64,000 nt of DNA, from positions 1,984,001-2,048,000 of the forward strand of contig NZ_CP041403.1 of assembly GCF_014844135.1 (NCBI RefSeq), in the 5' to 3' direction. This DNA comes from Arcobacter sp. FWKO B (GTDB taxonomy: Bacteria > Campylobacterota > Campylobacteria > Campylobacterales > Arcobacteraceae). This document shows, piece after piece, positions 1-10,245 of the stretch (positions are counted from its first letter, which is position 1; every line of letters begins with the position of its first letter). A model generated the notes under the pieces. That model was not told the origin of the DNA. It made no database searches and worked only from the letters and a program-made list of their open reading frames with translations. The translations under genes were made by a program, and so were the position numbers.

Positions 1-51
1 GTAACATATTTAGTGTTAGATCAAAAAGATGTTTTAGGTGTATTAAAATAG
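1..51 (+). CDS. groES: Co-chaperonin GroES, C-terminal end (partial)
   Basis: The first 16 codons visible, ending in a TAG at 49-51, encode a tail with LVLDQKDVLGVLK, which matches the usual GroES ending. GroES caps the GroEL barrel in the cytoplasm. The gene is cut by the window edge, so its promoter and any HrcA/CIRCE site are not visible. groEL follows on the same strand, as expected for a groESL operon. Recognition rests on this short tail and on the neighbour. Confidence 0.8.
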   Translation, partial: VTYLVLDQKDVLGVLK

Positions 52-1904
<1,853 letters not shown>

Positions 1905-1912
1905 AAAGCCGT

Positions 1913-2095
1913 CTAAAATCGTGAACTGCTTCACGATTTTAGGCTTTGCACCAGAAGTCGATGTGCTTTAGCACCGACGAAGGGCGGGAGAACCGTAAAG
2001 AAAACGACTTGTGCTTGCACTCTCTTTGAGAGCTGCTTGTCGTTTTTAGGTTCGCACCGAACTTGTTGTGTGCTTTAGCACCACAAGTCGGAAAC
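1913..2095. repeat. Cluster of four hairpins after groEL
   Basis: Between groEL and the hemerythrin gene lie four successive inverted repeats. A 12-bp stem at 1913-1924/1931-1942 with an ACTGCT loop is the probable groEL terminator. The next surrounds GTGCTTTAGCAC near 1968-1979. A third has AAAACGAC/GTCGTTTT arms at about 2002-2047. The last again carries GTGCTTTAGCACC, between ACTTGT and ACAAGT arms. The GTGCTTTAGCACC core therefore occurs twice. The block is GC-richer than its surroundings. The rest of the spacer (2096-2258) is AT-rich leader with nothing further I can identify. Confidence 0.55.
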
Positions 2096-2258
2096 CTTAA
2101 TTTACAATATACTTAACTTAAACAATCTATAAACATTATAAACTACAAACAATCCTTCTCTATATATAGCAAAGAAATCATAAATACAAATAATTTTAAG
2201 CTTTTTTATATATTTTTTAGTTAGAATTACAACTCTATTAAAAAGACAAAGGTTATTA

Positions 2259-3074
2259 TTGAAAGAGTGTAGAGAATTTATTTGGACTCAAGCATATGAA
2301 ATTGGGCATCAAAAAATTGATAATGAGCATAAAAAACTATTTGAATTAGCTAATGATATTTTACATTTAGATGGGAATCAAGATAAAATAAAATTAGCAA
2401 TAAAAGAATTAATAAAATATACCAAGTTTCATTTTTTTAATGAAGAAAACTATATGAAGTCAGTTGAATATGATAAAATACATGAGCATCAACAGATGCA
2501 TAAAAATATTGTAGATTTATTGAATGAATTGATTGATGACTTAGATTATTTACCACAGCAAGAAATTTCTAGACAACTTAATATATTTGTAAATCAATAT
2601 ATAGTTCAGCATATACTAATAGAAGATAAAAAAGTACACCATTTTAGAAGAAATAGGGATGAACTTAAAGATATGTTTGAATGGAAAGATGTGTATAAAA
2701 TCAATCATAATTTAATTGATACAGAACATATACATTTATTTGAGATAGCTTTTAAAGCTTTAGAAAATTGTGATAGTCAAGATATTAAATCTCATGTTAG
2801 AAACATAATAATAGAACTATATGATTATATGAAAATACATTTTGAACATGAAGAAAATTTTATGAAAGAAATTGGTTATATTGATTTTGATGAGCATAAA
2901 ATGATTCATGAAAATATAATTATTCAAATCAATGATTTTATAAAACAGATTTCTACTTTAAGTTTAGAAGAATTTGAACGAAAACTTATAGAATATATAG
3001 ATATTTGGCTTGTGAATCATATTGTTTATGAGGATAGGAAAATAGCCTGTTTTATGAAAAAAAATCAAAAGTAA
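2259..3074 (+). CDS. Tandem-domain hemerythrin-like protein
   Basis: Probable oxygen- or iron-binding protein with two hemerythrin domains (about residues 5-130 and 140-268). Each repeats the di-iron ligand pattern: NEHKKLF, FHFFNEENYM, HEHQQMH and HILIED in the first; TEHIHLF, IHFEHEENFM, DEHKMIH and HIVYED in the second. No signal peptide or membrane segment is present, so it should be cytoplasmic. The start is TTG at 2259; no ATG fits better. Hemerythrins in microaerophiles are thought to bind oxygen or protect iron-sulfur enzymes. Its convergent neighbour is an encapsulin iron store, suggesting a shared oxygen/iron theme, which is inference. Confidence 0.88.
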   Translation: MKECREFIWTQAYEIGHQKIDNEHKKLFELANDILHLDGNQDKIKLAIKELIKYTKFHFFNEENYMKSVEYDKIHEHQQMHKNIVDLLNELIDDLDYLPQQEISRQLNIFVNQYIVQHILIEDKKVHHFRRNRDELKDMFEWKDVYKINHNLIDTEHIHLFEIAFKALENCDSQDIKSHVRNIIIELYDYMKIHFEHEENFMKEIGYIDFDEHKMIHENIIIQINDFIKQISTLSLEEFERKLIEYIDIWLVNHIVYEDRKIACFMKKNQK

Positions 3075-3094
3075 GATGGAAAACCATCTTACTT
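3069..3094. terminator. Bidirectional terminator, hemerythrin/encapsulin
   Basis: A perfect 11-bp stem (AAGTAAGATGG / CCATCTTACTT) with an AAAA loop overlaps the stop codons of the two convergent genes. It should end transcription from both sides. Confidence 0.8.
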
Positions 3095-3889
3095 AATATT
3101 GATTAAAACTGCAGCTTCAGGAGTAATTGTTCTAAATGCACAACTTTGAAGTAAAAATAGTTCAATACTGTCTTTGCTTTCACCTTCAAAGCCTACACAT
3201 ACATCAAGTCCACTAAAATATTCAAAATCACCACCTCGTTGTGATATAATAAGAGCTTTATCATCACCTATATCATTGTTGATGATTATTGATCCTTTGC
3301 CTATGATCTCTTCTATTTTAGATTTAAGACTTTTACTATCAAAACTTTCAGTAAGTAGTTTTGCCATAGTAGCACTTGATATTACTAATGTAAATCCACC
3401 ATCAATAAAATTTGAATTAAAAAGACCCATTGACTTTGCCACACTAATTAGTATCTCTTTAGGATTAGAAGCACTTAATGTTGGAGTCTCTTTTGTGATA
3501 ATTCCACTAATATTTGCTTCTTTTAATCCGTGCATTATAATATCATTCTCAACTTTTGAAAAAGTATTTGCAACAGATGTAAAAGAGGAATTATCAAAAT
3601 CAACTTTACCTCTTTTTATTTCTTCAATTACAGATTTAGGCACACTAAAAACCTGTTTAATTTCAACCATTTTAATTGGTTCTCTTGTATTTATACTTAA
3701 ACCTGATTTAGAAGAAACTTTTTTTAATTCACCAGTAGAAATAGCATCAGTTTCAAAGCTATAATTCTCATTAAAATCTACAACACTTCTTAAAGTAAGT
3801 CTTTTAGATAAACACTCACCCAGTTCACTCTCTATAGTATTCCATACATTTGCACCAAATGGAGCAATAGATTTGTTTAATATTTCCAT
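3089..3889 (-). CDS. Encapsulin shell protein
   Basis: Shell protein of a protein nanocompartment with the HK97 capsid fold. Its 266 residues match the family size (about 265 for small T=1 shells). The N-terminal LNKSIAPF, the middle QRGGDFEYFSGLDVCVGFE and the C-terminal FRTITPEAAVLI are typical of the Linocin_M18/encapsulin family. It lies 12 bases downstream of an encapsulated ferritin gene on the same strand, so the two form an operon in which the cargo gene comes first. It is not a phage capsid: no other phage genes are nearby. It ends at a shared terminator with the hemerythrin gene. Confidence 0.9.
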   Translation of the reverse strand: MEILNKSIAPFGANVWNTIESELGECLSKRLTLRSVVDFNENYSFETDAISTGELKKVSSKSGLSINTREPIKMVEIKQVFSVPKSVIEEIKRGKVDFDNSSFTSVANTFSKVENDIIMHGLKEANISGIITKETPTLSASNPKEILISVAKSMGLFNSNFIDGGFTLVISSATMAKLLTESFDSKSLKSKIEEIIGKGSIIINNDIGDDKALIISQRGGDFEYFSGLDVCVGFEGESKDSIELFLLQSCAFRTITPEAAVLINIK

Positions 3890-3901
3890 GATAAAGTCCT
3901 T

Positions 3902-4273
3902 TTATCTTTTATTTTTTCCGATATTTAAGCCACTTTTTTTAGAAGTACTACTTATAGAAGTAGCATCTTTACCTGTTAGTTCAGCTTCTTTACCAACAAT
4001 TGGTTGGTCACTAAATAAAAACTCTCTAAGCATTTCATCCCAAACAGGAGAGTTTCTTCTTAACCATTCTATTCCCATACAAGCATGTTCAATCTCTTCA
4101 TCACGATTATGTTCCATAATAGCTTTTGCTTCTGGATCTGAGGCACATTCAGCCCTTTGATTGTACCAATCAACAGCCTCAAGCTCTTCCATAGTACTTT
4201 GTATGATTCTATGATAATCTTTTGCAAAATCTGATAATTTATTTGGATCTTCGTGAAAGCCTTCATGAGCCAT
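3902..4273 (-). CDS. Encapsulated ferritin-like protein (EncFtn), encapsulin cargo
   Basis: Iron-oxidising cargo of the adjacent encapsulin. The two-helix core carries EELEAVDWYNQRAE (residues 29-42) and NRDEEIEHA (56-64); E30, E60 and H63 align with the family's metal ligands. After a flexible linker the protein ends SGLNIGKNKR, resembling the short C-terminal loading peptides that dock cargo inside encapsulins. The 123-residue length fits the family. In characterised systems, EncFtn oxidises Fe(II) and the shell stores the mineral; that role here is inferred from homology and operon structure. The ATG at 4273 follows a GGATAG ribosome site. Confidence 0.9.
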   Translation of the reverse strand: MAHEGFHEDPNKLSDFAKDYHRIIQSTMEELEAVDWYNQRAECASDPEAKAIMEHNRDEEIEHACMGIEWLRRNSPVWDEMLREFLFSDQPIVGKEAELTGKDATSISSTSKKSGLNIGKNKR

Positions 4274-4396
4274 ATTCTATCCTTTAAAGTAAAATTTTAT
4301 ATACGACTCAATTTTAGTCCAATTTTTATAAAATGTCAATAAGTATTTGGATAATTTTTTTCTTTTAGAAGAATTTATTAGGATTATTTATTAGAA

Positions 4397-4423
4397 AGAA
4401 TTACGATTTGATATCGTAATTCT
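4397..4423 (-). terminator. dnaJ terminator hairpin
   Basis: An 11-bp perfect stem (AGAATTACGAT / ATCGTAATTCT, loop TTGAT) sits exactly at the dnaJ stop codon on the minus strand. Confidence 0.7.
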
Positions 4424-5547
4424 TAAGAGAACCATTTTTTAGCTTTTTCAAACATACTTTCAAAAATGCTTTCATGAGGCTTGCTCTCTATACCAAAACT
4501 CTCTTGAAGTTTTTTTAGTAGTTCTTCTTGTTCGCTATTTAGTGAAGTTGGATATTTTATATTGATTTGTACTATTAAATCCCCTTTACCATACCCTTGT
4601 ACAGACTTAACACCTTCACCTTTAAATCTGAATTGTTCCTTATCTTTAGTAGCCTGAGGAATTTTCAGCTCAAGTTCGCCTCTTAGTCCTGGTATTTGTA
4701 TGGTATCACCTAATGCAACTTGTGTAAAAAATAGTGGTACCTCTATATAAATATCGTTATCATACCTGACAAAATGTTTATCTTCTTTTACTTTAATTTG
4801 AACATACAAATCACCTCTTGTACCATCTGGGGCAATATTTCCTTTTCCAGAAACTCTCATTCTATTGCCGTTATCAATACCTTCAGGAATATTTATTTCA
4901 AATTCATCTGAAACTTCTTCATACCCTTTTCCAGCACATTTTGTACATTTACTAGAGATTATTTCACCACTTCCACTACAATGTGGACAAGTTTGAGCAA
5001 AAGTCATAAAACCTTGTCTCATATGAATCTGTCCATGACCACCACAGTGTGGACAAGCTGACATTTTACCATCTTTTGCACCTGTACCGCTACAAGTACT
5101 ACATGCTTTTTTGTATTTGTAGTTAATTGTTTTTTTACATCCAAATACAGCTTCATTAAATTCTACAGTTATATTTATAGCATTGTCTATATTATAAGTG
5201 TATGATTTTTTCTTTTGTCTACTTCTAGCTCCGCCACCAAAAGCAGAACCAAACATCTCTTCAAATATAGAGCCAAGATCATCAAATCCACCTCCACGGC
5301 TAAAACCACCATGCCCTTCAAGTCCAGCTTTACCATATCTATCATATATAGATCTTTTTTCATCATCACTTAGCACTTGATAAGCTTCATTAATAGTTTT
5401 GAATTTTTCTTCAGCTTCTTTATCACCTGGATTTTTATCTGGATGATATTGCATAGCAAGTTTTCTATAGGCTTTTTTTATAAGTTGTTTGTCTGCATTT
5501 TTTTCAATTTCTAGTACTTGATAATAATCTATTTCAACCAAATTCAA
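4423..5547 (-). CDS. dnaJ: Chaperone DnaJ (Hsp40)
   Basis: Co-chaperone that delivers clients to DnaK and stimulates its ATPase. Domain order is complete: J domain with HPD (residues ~5-70), Gly/Phe-rich stretch (~78-108), four CxxCxGxG zinc repeats ([32 protein letters not shown]) and the C-terminal substrate domains. The 374-residue length is standard. The start is TTG at 5547, which gives the expected beginning DYYQVLEI. It is transcribed divergently from recR, with only 68 bases between them. Confidence 0.97.
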   Translation of the reverse strand: MNLVEIDYYQVLEIEKNADKQLIKKAYRKLAMQYHPDKNPGDKEAEEKFKTINEAYQVLSDDEKRSIYDRYGKAGLEGHGGFSRGGGFDDLGSIFEEMFGSAFGGGARSRQKKKSYTYNIDNAINITVEFNEAVFGCKKTINYKYKKACSTCSGTGAKDGKMSACPHCGGHGQIHMRQGFMTFAQTCPHCSGSGEIISSKCTKCAGKGYEEVSDEFEINIPEGIDNGNRMRVSGKGNIAPDGTRGDLYVQIKVKEDKHFVRYDNDIYIEVPLFFTQVALGDTIQIPGLRGELELKIPQATKDKEQFRFKGEGVKSVQGYGKGDLIVQINIKYPTSLNSEQEELLKKLQESFGIESKPHESIFESMFEKAKKWFS

Positions 5548-5602
5548 TCTCCGTTAGTAAAATTTTAAATTTATTAAGGTATATATTATAGCAAAAATTT
5601 GT

Positions 5603-5608
5603 TATAAT
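5603..5608 (+). promoter_or_regulatory. recR -10 box; possibly leaderless transcript
   Basis: TATAAT preceded by TTTGT lies only 7 bases before the recR ATG at 5616, so the predicted start of transcription is at or within a base or two of the start codon. No ribosome-binding site precedes the ATG. Confidence 0.55.
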
Positions 5609-5615
5609 ATCGCTT

Positions 5616-6188
5616 ATGAAATACAATTTATCCAAGTTCCAAACTTTAGTTGAAACATTTGAAGCATTACCAACTATTGGTAAGAAAACAGCTCAGAGAC
5701 TAGCATACCATATAGCTATTAATGACCCTTTTTTAGGAAAAAAACTCTCTTTTGCAATTGAAAATGCAATTACTCATGTTTGTAAATGCACAAAATGTGG
5801 ATTTATTTGTGAAGATGAGTTATGTAATATATGCCTTGATGAGACAAGAAATAGTGATATATTATGTATTGTTCAAAGTTCTAAAGATATTTTTGCAATA
5901 GAAGAAACAAGTAATTTTACTGGTAAGTATTTTGTGATTGATGAACTTAATATGCACAATATTGAAAGTTTAAAAGAGATAGTTGTACATAACAAAACAA
6001 AAGAAGTTCTGTTTGCAATAACACCATCTTTAGCTAATGAGGCATTTATTTTATTTATAGAAGATAAATTAAATGGATATGATTTACAGTTTACAAAGCT
6101 AGCTCAAGGAGTACCAACAGGGGTGAGTTTGGAAAATGTAGATCTTTTATCGTTGTCAAAATCAATAGAAATAAGAGTTAAAGCATAA
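5616..6188 (+). CDS. recR: Recombination mediator RecR
   Basis: Acts with RecO to load RecA onto gapped DNA. The 190-residue protein shows the helix-hairpin-helix segment LPTIGKKTAQRLAYHI near residue 17, a four-cysteine zinc finger (CTKCGF...CNIC, about residues 54-72), and a Toprim domain from about residue 80 containing KLAQGVPTG. Length and order match the family. Its stop codon overlaps the ATG of the next small gene, indicating coupling. Confidence 0.95.
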   Translation: MKYNLSKFQTLVETFEALPTIGKKTAQRLAYHIAINDPFLGKKLSFAIENAITHVCKCTKCGFICEDELCNICLDETRNSDILCIVQSSKDIFAIEETSNFTGKYFVIDELNMHNIESLKEIVVHNKTKEVLFAITPSLANEAFILFIEDKLNGYDLQFTKLAQGVPTGVSLENVDLLSLSKSIEIRVKA

Positions 6189-6358
6189 TGAATCAAAGAG
6201 TTATTTGTCAAAAATGTATACACTATTTTGTGACTTGGGAACCAGCAAAACCTCATGGTTGTAGGGCATATGGCTTCAAATCTAAACTTATTCCATCTAT
6301 GGTTGTAAAACAAAGTAGTGGAATGGAGTGTTCATTTTATGAATTAAAAAGAAAATAA
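6188..6358 (+). CDS. Small cysteine-rich protein coupled to recR
   Basis: A 56-residue ORF whose ATG overlaps the recR stop (TAATG). It has CQKC near the N-terminus, then single cysteines at HGC and MEC, a spacing that could hold one zinc ion. The composition (CIHYFVTWEPAKPHGC) resembles small uncharacterised zinc-ribbon-like proteins. No function is assigned. The tight overlap and clean codon use make it a likely real gene. Confidence 0.65.
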   Translation: MNQRVICQKCIHYFVTWEPAKPHGCRAYGFKSKLIPSMVVKQSSGMECSFYELKRK

Positions 6359-6397
6359 AAGGTATCATACAGATAATTAAGTGTACCAAGGTAAACA

Positions 6398-7900
6398 ATG
6401 CTAACAATAATAAAAGAAAATGTTGAATTAATAGTAAACGGCAAAGATGAAATTTTAAAATCATGGATTCATGATAATGATGTTTTAAAAGTTCTTAAAG
6501 CTCATCATATTAATCAAGATTTTTTTATAAAGAATTATGCTTTAGAGATACTTGAGTACTATATTGATGTTATTGTTGGTAAAAAAGACATTGGTGATTG
6601 TCCTATTATTTCTAAACTTATAAGTTACCTCAAAGGTAAACATATAAAAGTTGATGAGCTGTTTTTACTTTGCAATGGCTTTAGAAAGTCAATAGTATCT
6701 TATTTATACGATATTAATGTTAGTGACAAAAAGATATTTGATTCTGTAGAATATATATTTGATCATAACTTTATGGGAGTTTTGAAAAAATATTCACAAA
6801 ATATAGATGATGTTGAGATAAAACTTGATAAGTCTTTGGGTATCGTTGATAAATATATCATTATGTCTAGCACTGATGTAAAGGGGATGATTGTTTATGC
6901 GTCAGAGGCTTTTTGTACAATAAGTGGTTATACAAAAAAAGAACTTTTAGGAAGCCCTCATAATATCGTAAGACATCCAGATATGCCACAGTCTTTGTTT
7001 GAGAATATGTGGAAAACTATTCAAAATGGCAACATATGGCATGGAGAAATAAAAAATAGAAAAAAAGATGGTGGTTATTATTGGGTAGATGCAACAATAG
7101 AACCAAGGTTTGATTCTAATGGTAAAATTATAGGTTATGATGCTATAAGACAAGATATAACATCTAAAAAGCTTGTACAAGAACAACAATCTGTACTAAT
7201 AGAACAATCCAAAAGTGCTGCTATGGGTGAAATGATATCAATGATTGCACACCAGTGGAGACAGCCACTTCAAGCAGTATCAATACTCATACAAAAACTT
7301 TCAGTTACAAAGATGATAGAAGGTGATATTACTGATGAGTTGTTAGAACAAGTTGTAGATGATGTTGCCAAACAGCTTGATTATATGTCTAAAACTATAG
7401 ATGATTTTAGGGATTTCTTTAGACCTGATAAACATAAAGAGTTTATTAGAGTTTCTCAGTTGGTAGATAGAGCAAGAGATTTTTTACAGTATATGATGAA
7501 AACTGACAGTATAAACTTTAAAGTAGAATCAAGTGAAGATATAAATATATCATTACATATCAATGAAGTGATACAAGTTTTAATTAATATTATAAAAAAT
7601 GCACGGGATGCAATTATAATAAATAAAGTTCAAAATGGACAAATAATTGTAAGATATTATACAAGTGGTAATATGTGTATTATTGAAATTGAAGATAATG
7701 CTGGTGGTATTCCAGAAAATATAAAAACTAAAATATTTGAACCATATTTTTCTACTAAAACAAATAAAAATGGTACTGGGTTAGGTTTATACATGTGTAA
7801 AACTATCATAGAGCAACATTCATCTGGAAGAATATTTGTTGAAAATGTAAATGGTGGTGCAATGTTTAAAATAGAACTACCTTTATCAATAGGTAGATAA
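6398..7900 (+). CDS. PAS-domain sensor histidine kinase
   Basis: Cytoplasmic two-component sensor. Residues 1-150 form a helical region of unknown type. A PAS domain follows (about 155-262; GYTKKELLGSPHNIVRHPDMP and GYYWVDATIEP, as in energy-taxis/redox PAS modules). The H-box AHQWRQPLQAV (~283) is next, then the ATPase boxes NIIKNARDAI (~398), DNAGGIP (~432) and GTGLGLYMCK (~459). No transmembrane segment is seen, so the signal is probably internal, such as redox or a ligand. No response regulator adjoins it, so the partner is unknown. Confidence 0.88.
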   Translation: MLTIIKENVELIVNGKDEILKSWIHDNDVLKVLKAHHINQDFFIKNYALEILEYYIDVIVGKKDIGDCPIISKLISYLKGKHIKVDELFLLCNGFRKSIVSYLYDINVSDKKIFDSVEYIFDHNFMGVLKKYSQNIDDVEIKLDKSLGIVDKYIIMSSTDVKGMIVYASEAFCTISGYTKKELLGSPHNIVRHPDMPQSLFENMWKTIQNGNIWHGEIKNRKKDGGYYWVDATIEPRFDSNGKIIGYDAIRQDITSKKLVQEQQSVLIEQSKSAAMGEMISMIAHQWRQPLQAVSILIQKLSVTKMIEGDITDELLEQVVDDVAKQLDYMSKTIDDFRDFFRPDKHKEFIRVSQLVDRARDFLQYMMKTDSINFKVESSEDINISLHINEVIQVLINIIKNARDAIIINKVQNGQIIVRYYTSGNMCIIEIEDNAGGIPENIKTKIFEPYFSTKTNKNGTGLGLYMCKTIIEQHSSGRIFVENVNGGAMFKIELPLSIGR

Positions 7901-7932
7901 ATTATTAAATATATCATAAAGGGAGAATTGTT

Positions 7933-8850
7933 TTGTTATTTGAAGAATTAAAAATTATTACTAAAAAACTGGGTTTTAATACTATTGAAGAATTTGGAGC
8001 GTATATTGGTGCTACTCCAATAGAAGTACTAAAATGGGAAGAAAAAGATGAAATACCTTATACTGTTTCACTAATAGTTCACCTTTTAAAGGGTGAAAAA
8101 AAACTACCATTTGATCTAAACCTTGATAATTTGGTTGAAGAGTGTTTGCCTTTAGCAAAATTATTAGATGAAGCATCTAGCTTTCCTCATAAGCTTGAAG
8201 AGATGTTTTTACTACAAAAACAATTAAATGATGCAACAAATGGAAAAAACTGGGAACTTGGTATAAATAAATTTGATAAAGAGATAAATTGGCTTAGATG
8301 TATACATATGGAAGTGTGTGAACTAATAGATTCAACTCCTTGGAAGCATTGGAAAAATATAAAAGATGAGCCTGATATGAATAATATACATATTGAGCTT
8401 GTTGATATTTGGCACTTCCTAATGAGTTTTTTACTACAAGAGACAAATGTACCAAAAGCAGTATCTTTAACAAATACACATTGTATATATGAAGCTGTTG
8501 AGAATGTTGATATAAAAGTTGTTGTTAAAGAAGCAGAAAAGTTATCATATATAGCACTAGCAATAGAAACTGGTAATATGCCAATTTTTAGTGGTATAGA
8601 GAGATTTATTGATCAGTTTTTTAGATGTTGTAAATTAAGTGGACTTAGTTTTACATGGTTACAAAAACTATATATTGGGAAAAACTGTTTAAATCAGTTT
8701 AGGCAAGATAATGGTTATAAAGAGGGGCTATATAAAAAAATATGGCAAGGAAAAGAAGACAATGTGGTATTGATAGAAATCTTAAACTCTCTTGAAGATG
8801 CAGATTTTAAAACAGTTTATGATAGATTACAAAGTGCATATCAGGCATAA
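7933..8850 (+). CDS. dut: Dimeric (all-alpha) dUTPase with N-terminal HTH-like extension
   Basis: Hydrolyses dUTP to dUMP, keeping uracil out of DNA. Residues ~80-300 match the dimeric MazG-superfamily dUTPases of Campylobacterota: EINWLRCIHMEVCELIDSTPWKHWK and IELVDIWHFLMS give the acidic metal ligands (ExxE and ExxD). The first ~70 residues are extra and resemble a CI-repressor-type helix-turn-helix (FGAYIGATPIEVLKWEEKDEIP). The start is TTG at 7933 after GGGAGAA. The HTH fusion is unusual; DNA binding is unproven. Confidence 0.82.
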   Translation: MLFEELKIITKKLGFNTIEEFGAYIGATPIEVLKWEEKDEIPYTVSLIVHLLKGEKKLPFDLNLDNLVEECLPLAKLLDEASSFPHKLEEMFLLQKQLNDATNGKNWELGINKFDKEINWLRCIHMEVCELIDSTPWKHWKNIKDEPDMNNIHIELVDIWHFLMSFLLQETNVPKAVSLTNTHCIYEAVENVDIKVVVKEAEKLSYIALAIETGNMPIFSGIERFIDQFFRCCKLSGLSFTWLQKLYIGKNCLNQFRQDNGYKEGLYKKIWQGKEDNVVLIEILNSLEDADFKTVYDRLQSAYQA

Positions 8851-8862
8851 TTACGAGATATT

Positions 8863-9186
8863 ATGAAAAATCAATTAAGTATTCAAGAGCTTAAAAATAT
8901 GCTAGAACTTAGAAAACAAGGTGAAGAAGATTTTCTACTTGTTGATGTAAGAGAACTTGATGAGTTTGAAACAAAGCATATTATGGGAACAGATTATCTT
9001 ATTCCTATGAGTGATTTTGATAATAATATAAAAGTATTAGATGAATATAAAGATAAAAAAATAGTCCTTTATTGTAGGGCTTCAAGAAGAAGTTTAGTGG
9101 CTCAAAAAAGGATGTTTGAATTAGGCTACAACAATGTATATAATATGCTTGTTGGAATTATTGGATATGATGGAGAAACAAAATGA
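8863..9186 (+). CDS. Single-domain rhodanese
   Basis: A 107-residue sulfurtransferase-type domain. [16 protein letters not shown] near residue 26 and the active-site loop YCRASRRS with the catalytic cysteine near residue 70 are characteristic. No signal peptide. Its stop overlaps the rplI start (AAATGA arrangement), so it is co-transcribed with rplI-hslV. Substrate unknown; such proteins transfer sulfur or act as phosphatase-like domains. Confidence 0.85.
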   Translation: MKNQLSIQELKNMLELRKQGEEDFLLVDVRELDEFETKHIMGTDYLIPMSDFDNNIKVLDEYKDKKIVLYCRASRRSLVAQKRMFELGYNNVYNMLVGIIGYDGETK

Positions 9187-9629
9187 AAGTATTATTAATT
9201 AAAGATGTAAAAAGTTTAGGTAAAGTTGGTGAGATAAAAGAGGTAAAAGACGGATATGGACAAAACTTTTTGATAGCTAAGGGCTTTGCAAAAAGAGCAA
9301 CACCAGAAGTTATACAAGAGTGGGAAATAGAACAAGCACAAATTGCAAAAAAACTTCAAGAAGAGATAAATGAAGCTAAAGTTTTGGCTAAAAAATTTGA
9401 TACTATAATTGTAAAAATAGCTCATAAAGTTGGTGCTAATGGTTCATTATTTGGTTCAGTTACAAAAGATGAAATTGCTGATGAGTTAAAAAAACAACAC
9501 AATATCGAAATAGATAAAAAAGACTTCAATATTAAAAATGCTATCAAATCAACAGGGGTATATGAAGTAGATGTAAAGCTAGGACATGCTGTTCATGGTA
9601 CATTAAAAGTTGAGATATTAGGAGTTTAA
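9183..9629 (+). CDS. rplI: 50S ribosomal protein L9
   Basis: Binds 23S rRNA and helps keep the reading frame. The start [30 protein letters not shown] is diagnostic, followed by the long connecting helix and the C-terminal domain with [13 protein letters not shown]. 148 residues, as expected. It overlaps the rhodanese gene by 4 bases and is followed at once by hslV, an order common in Campylobacterota. Confidence 0.97.
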   Translation: MKVLLIKDVKSLGKVGEIKEVKDGYGQNFLIAKGFAKRATPEVIQEWEIEQAQIAKKLQEEINEAKVLAKKFDTIIVKIAHKVGANGSLFGSVTKDEIADELKKQHNIEIDKKDFNIKNAIKSTGVYEVDVKLGHAVHGTLKVEILGV

Positions 9630-9630
9630 T

Positions 9631-10161
9631 TTGTTTGATGCAACAACCATATTAGCTTATAGAAGTGATGACTTAGCCGTAATTGGTGGTGATGGTCAGG
9701 TGACTTTTGGAAATACTGTATTAAAAAATAATGCAGTAAAAATTAGAAAACTTTATAAAGACCAAATTTTAGCTGGATTTGCTGGAAGTACAGCTGATGC
9801 TTTTAATTTATTTGAAATGTTTGAAGGGCACCTAGAAGCAAAAAAAGGGGATTTACTAAAAGCTGCTGTAGAATTTAGTAAAGCTTGGAGAAAAGATAAA
9901 TATCTAAGAAGATTAGAAGCTATGATGATAGTACTTAATCGTGAAAATATATTTATATTAAGTGGGAATGGTGATGTTGTTGAGCCTGAAGATGGTAAAA
10001 TTGCTGCTATTGGAAGTGGTGGAAATTATGCACTAAGTAGTGCAAAAGCACTAGATCGTCATGCAAAGCTTAGCCCTGAAGAACTTGTAAAAGAGTCTTT
10101 AATGATTGCAGGAGAACTTTGTATTTATACAAATCAAAATATAAGATTATTGACAATATAA
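9631..10161 (+). CDS. hslV: ATP-dependent protease subunit HslV
   Basis: Threonine protease of the HslUV (ClpQY) complex. The TTG start gives [10 protein letters not shown], so a four-residue propeptide must be removed to expose the catalytic threonine; this short propeptide is typical of Campylobacterota. [12 protein letters not shown] and [14 protein letters not shown] mark the proteasome-beta fold. 176 residues. One base separates it from rplI, and hslU follows after an 84-base gap. Confidence 0.95.
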   Translation: MFDATTILAYRSDDLAVIGGDGQVTFGNTVLKNNAVKIRKLYKDQILAGFAGSTADAFNLFEMFEGHLEAKKGDLLKAAVEFSKAWRKDKYLRRLEAMMIVLNRENIFILSGNGDVVEPEDGKIAAIGSGGNYALSSAKALDRHAKLSPEELVKESLMIAGELCIYTNQNIRLLTI

Positions 10162-10245
10162 AATAGTAAGTAGTGAGTAGTGTGTTTTTTAACGACATAT
10201 TACTCATAAAACTTACGATTCACGAACAAAACGGAGTTTTTAAAA

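Noticed and set aside
3089-3889. Encapsulin as a prophage capsid
   Set aside because: HK97-like fold is shared, but length, the EncFtn partner with loading peptide, and absence of other phage genes favour a nanocompartment.
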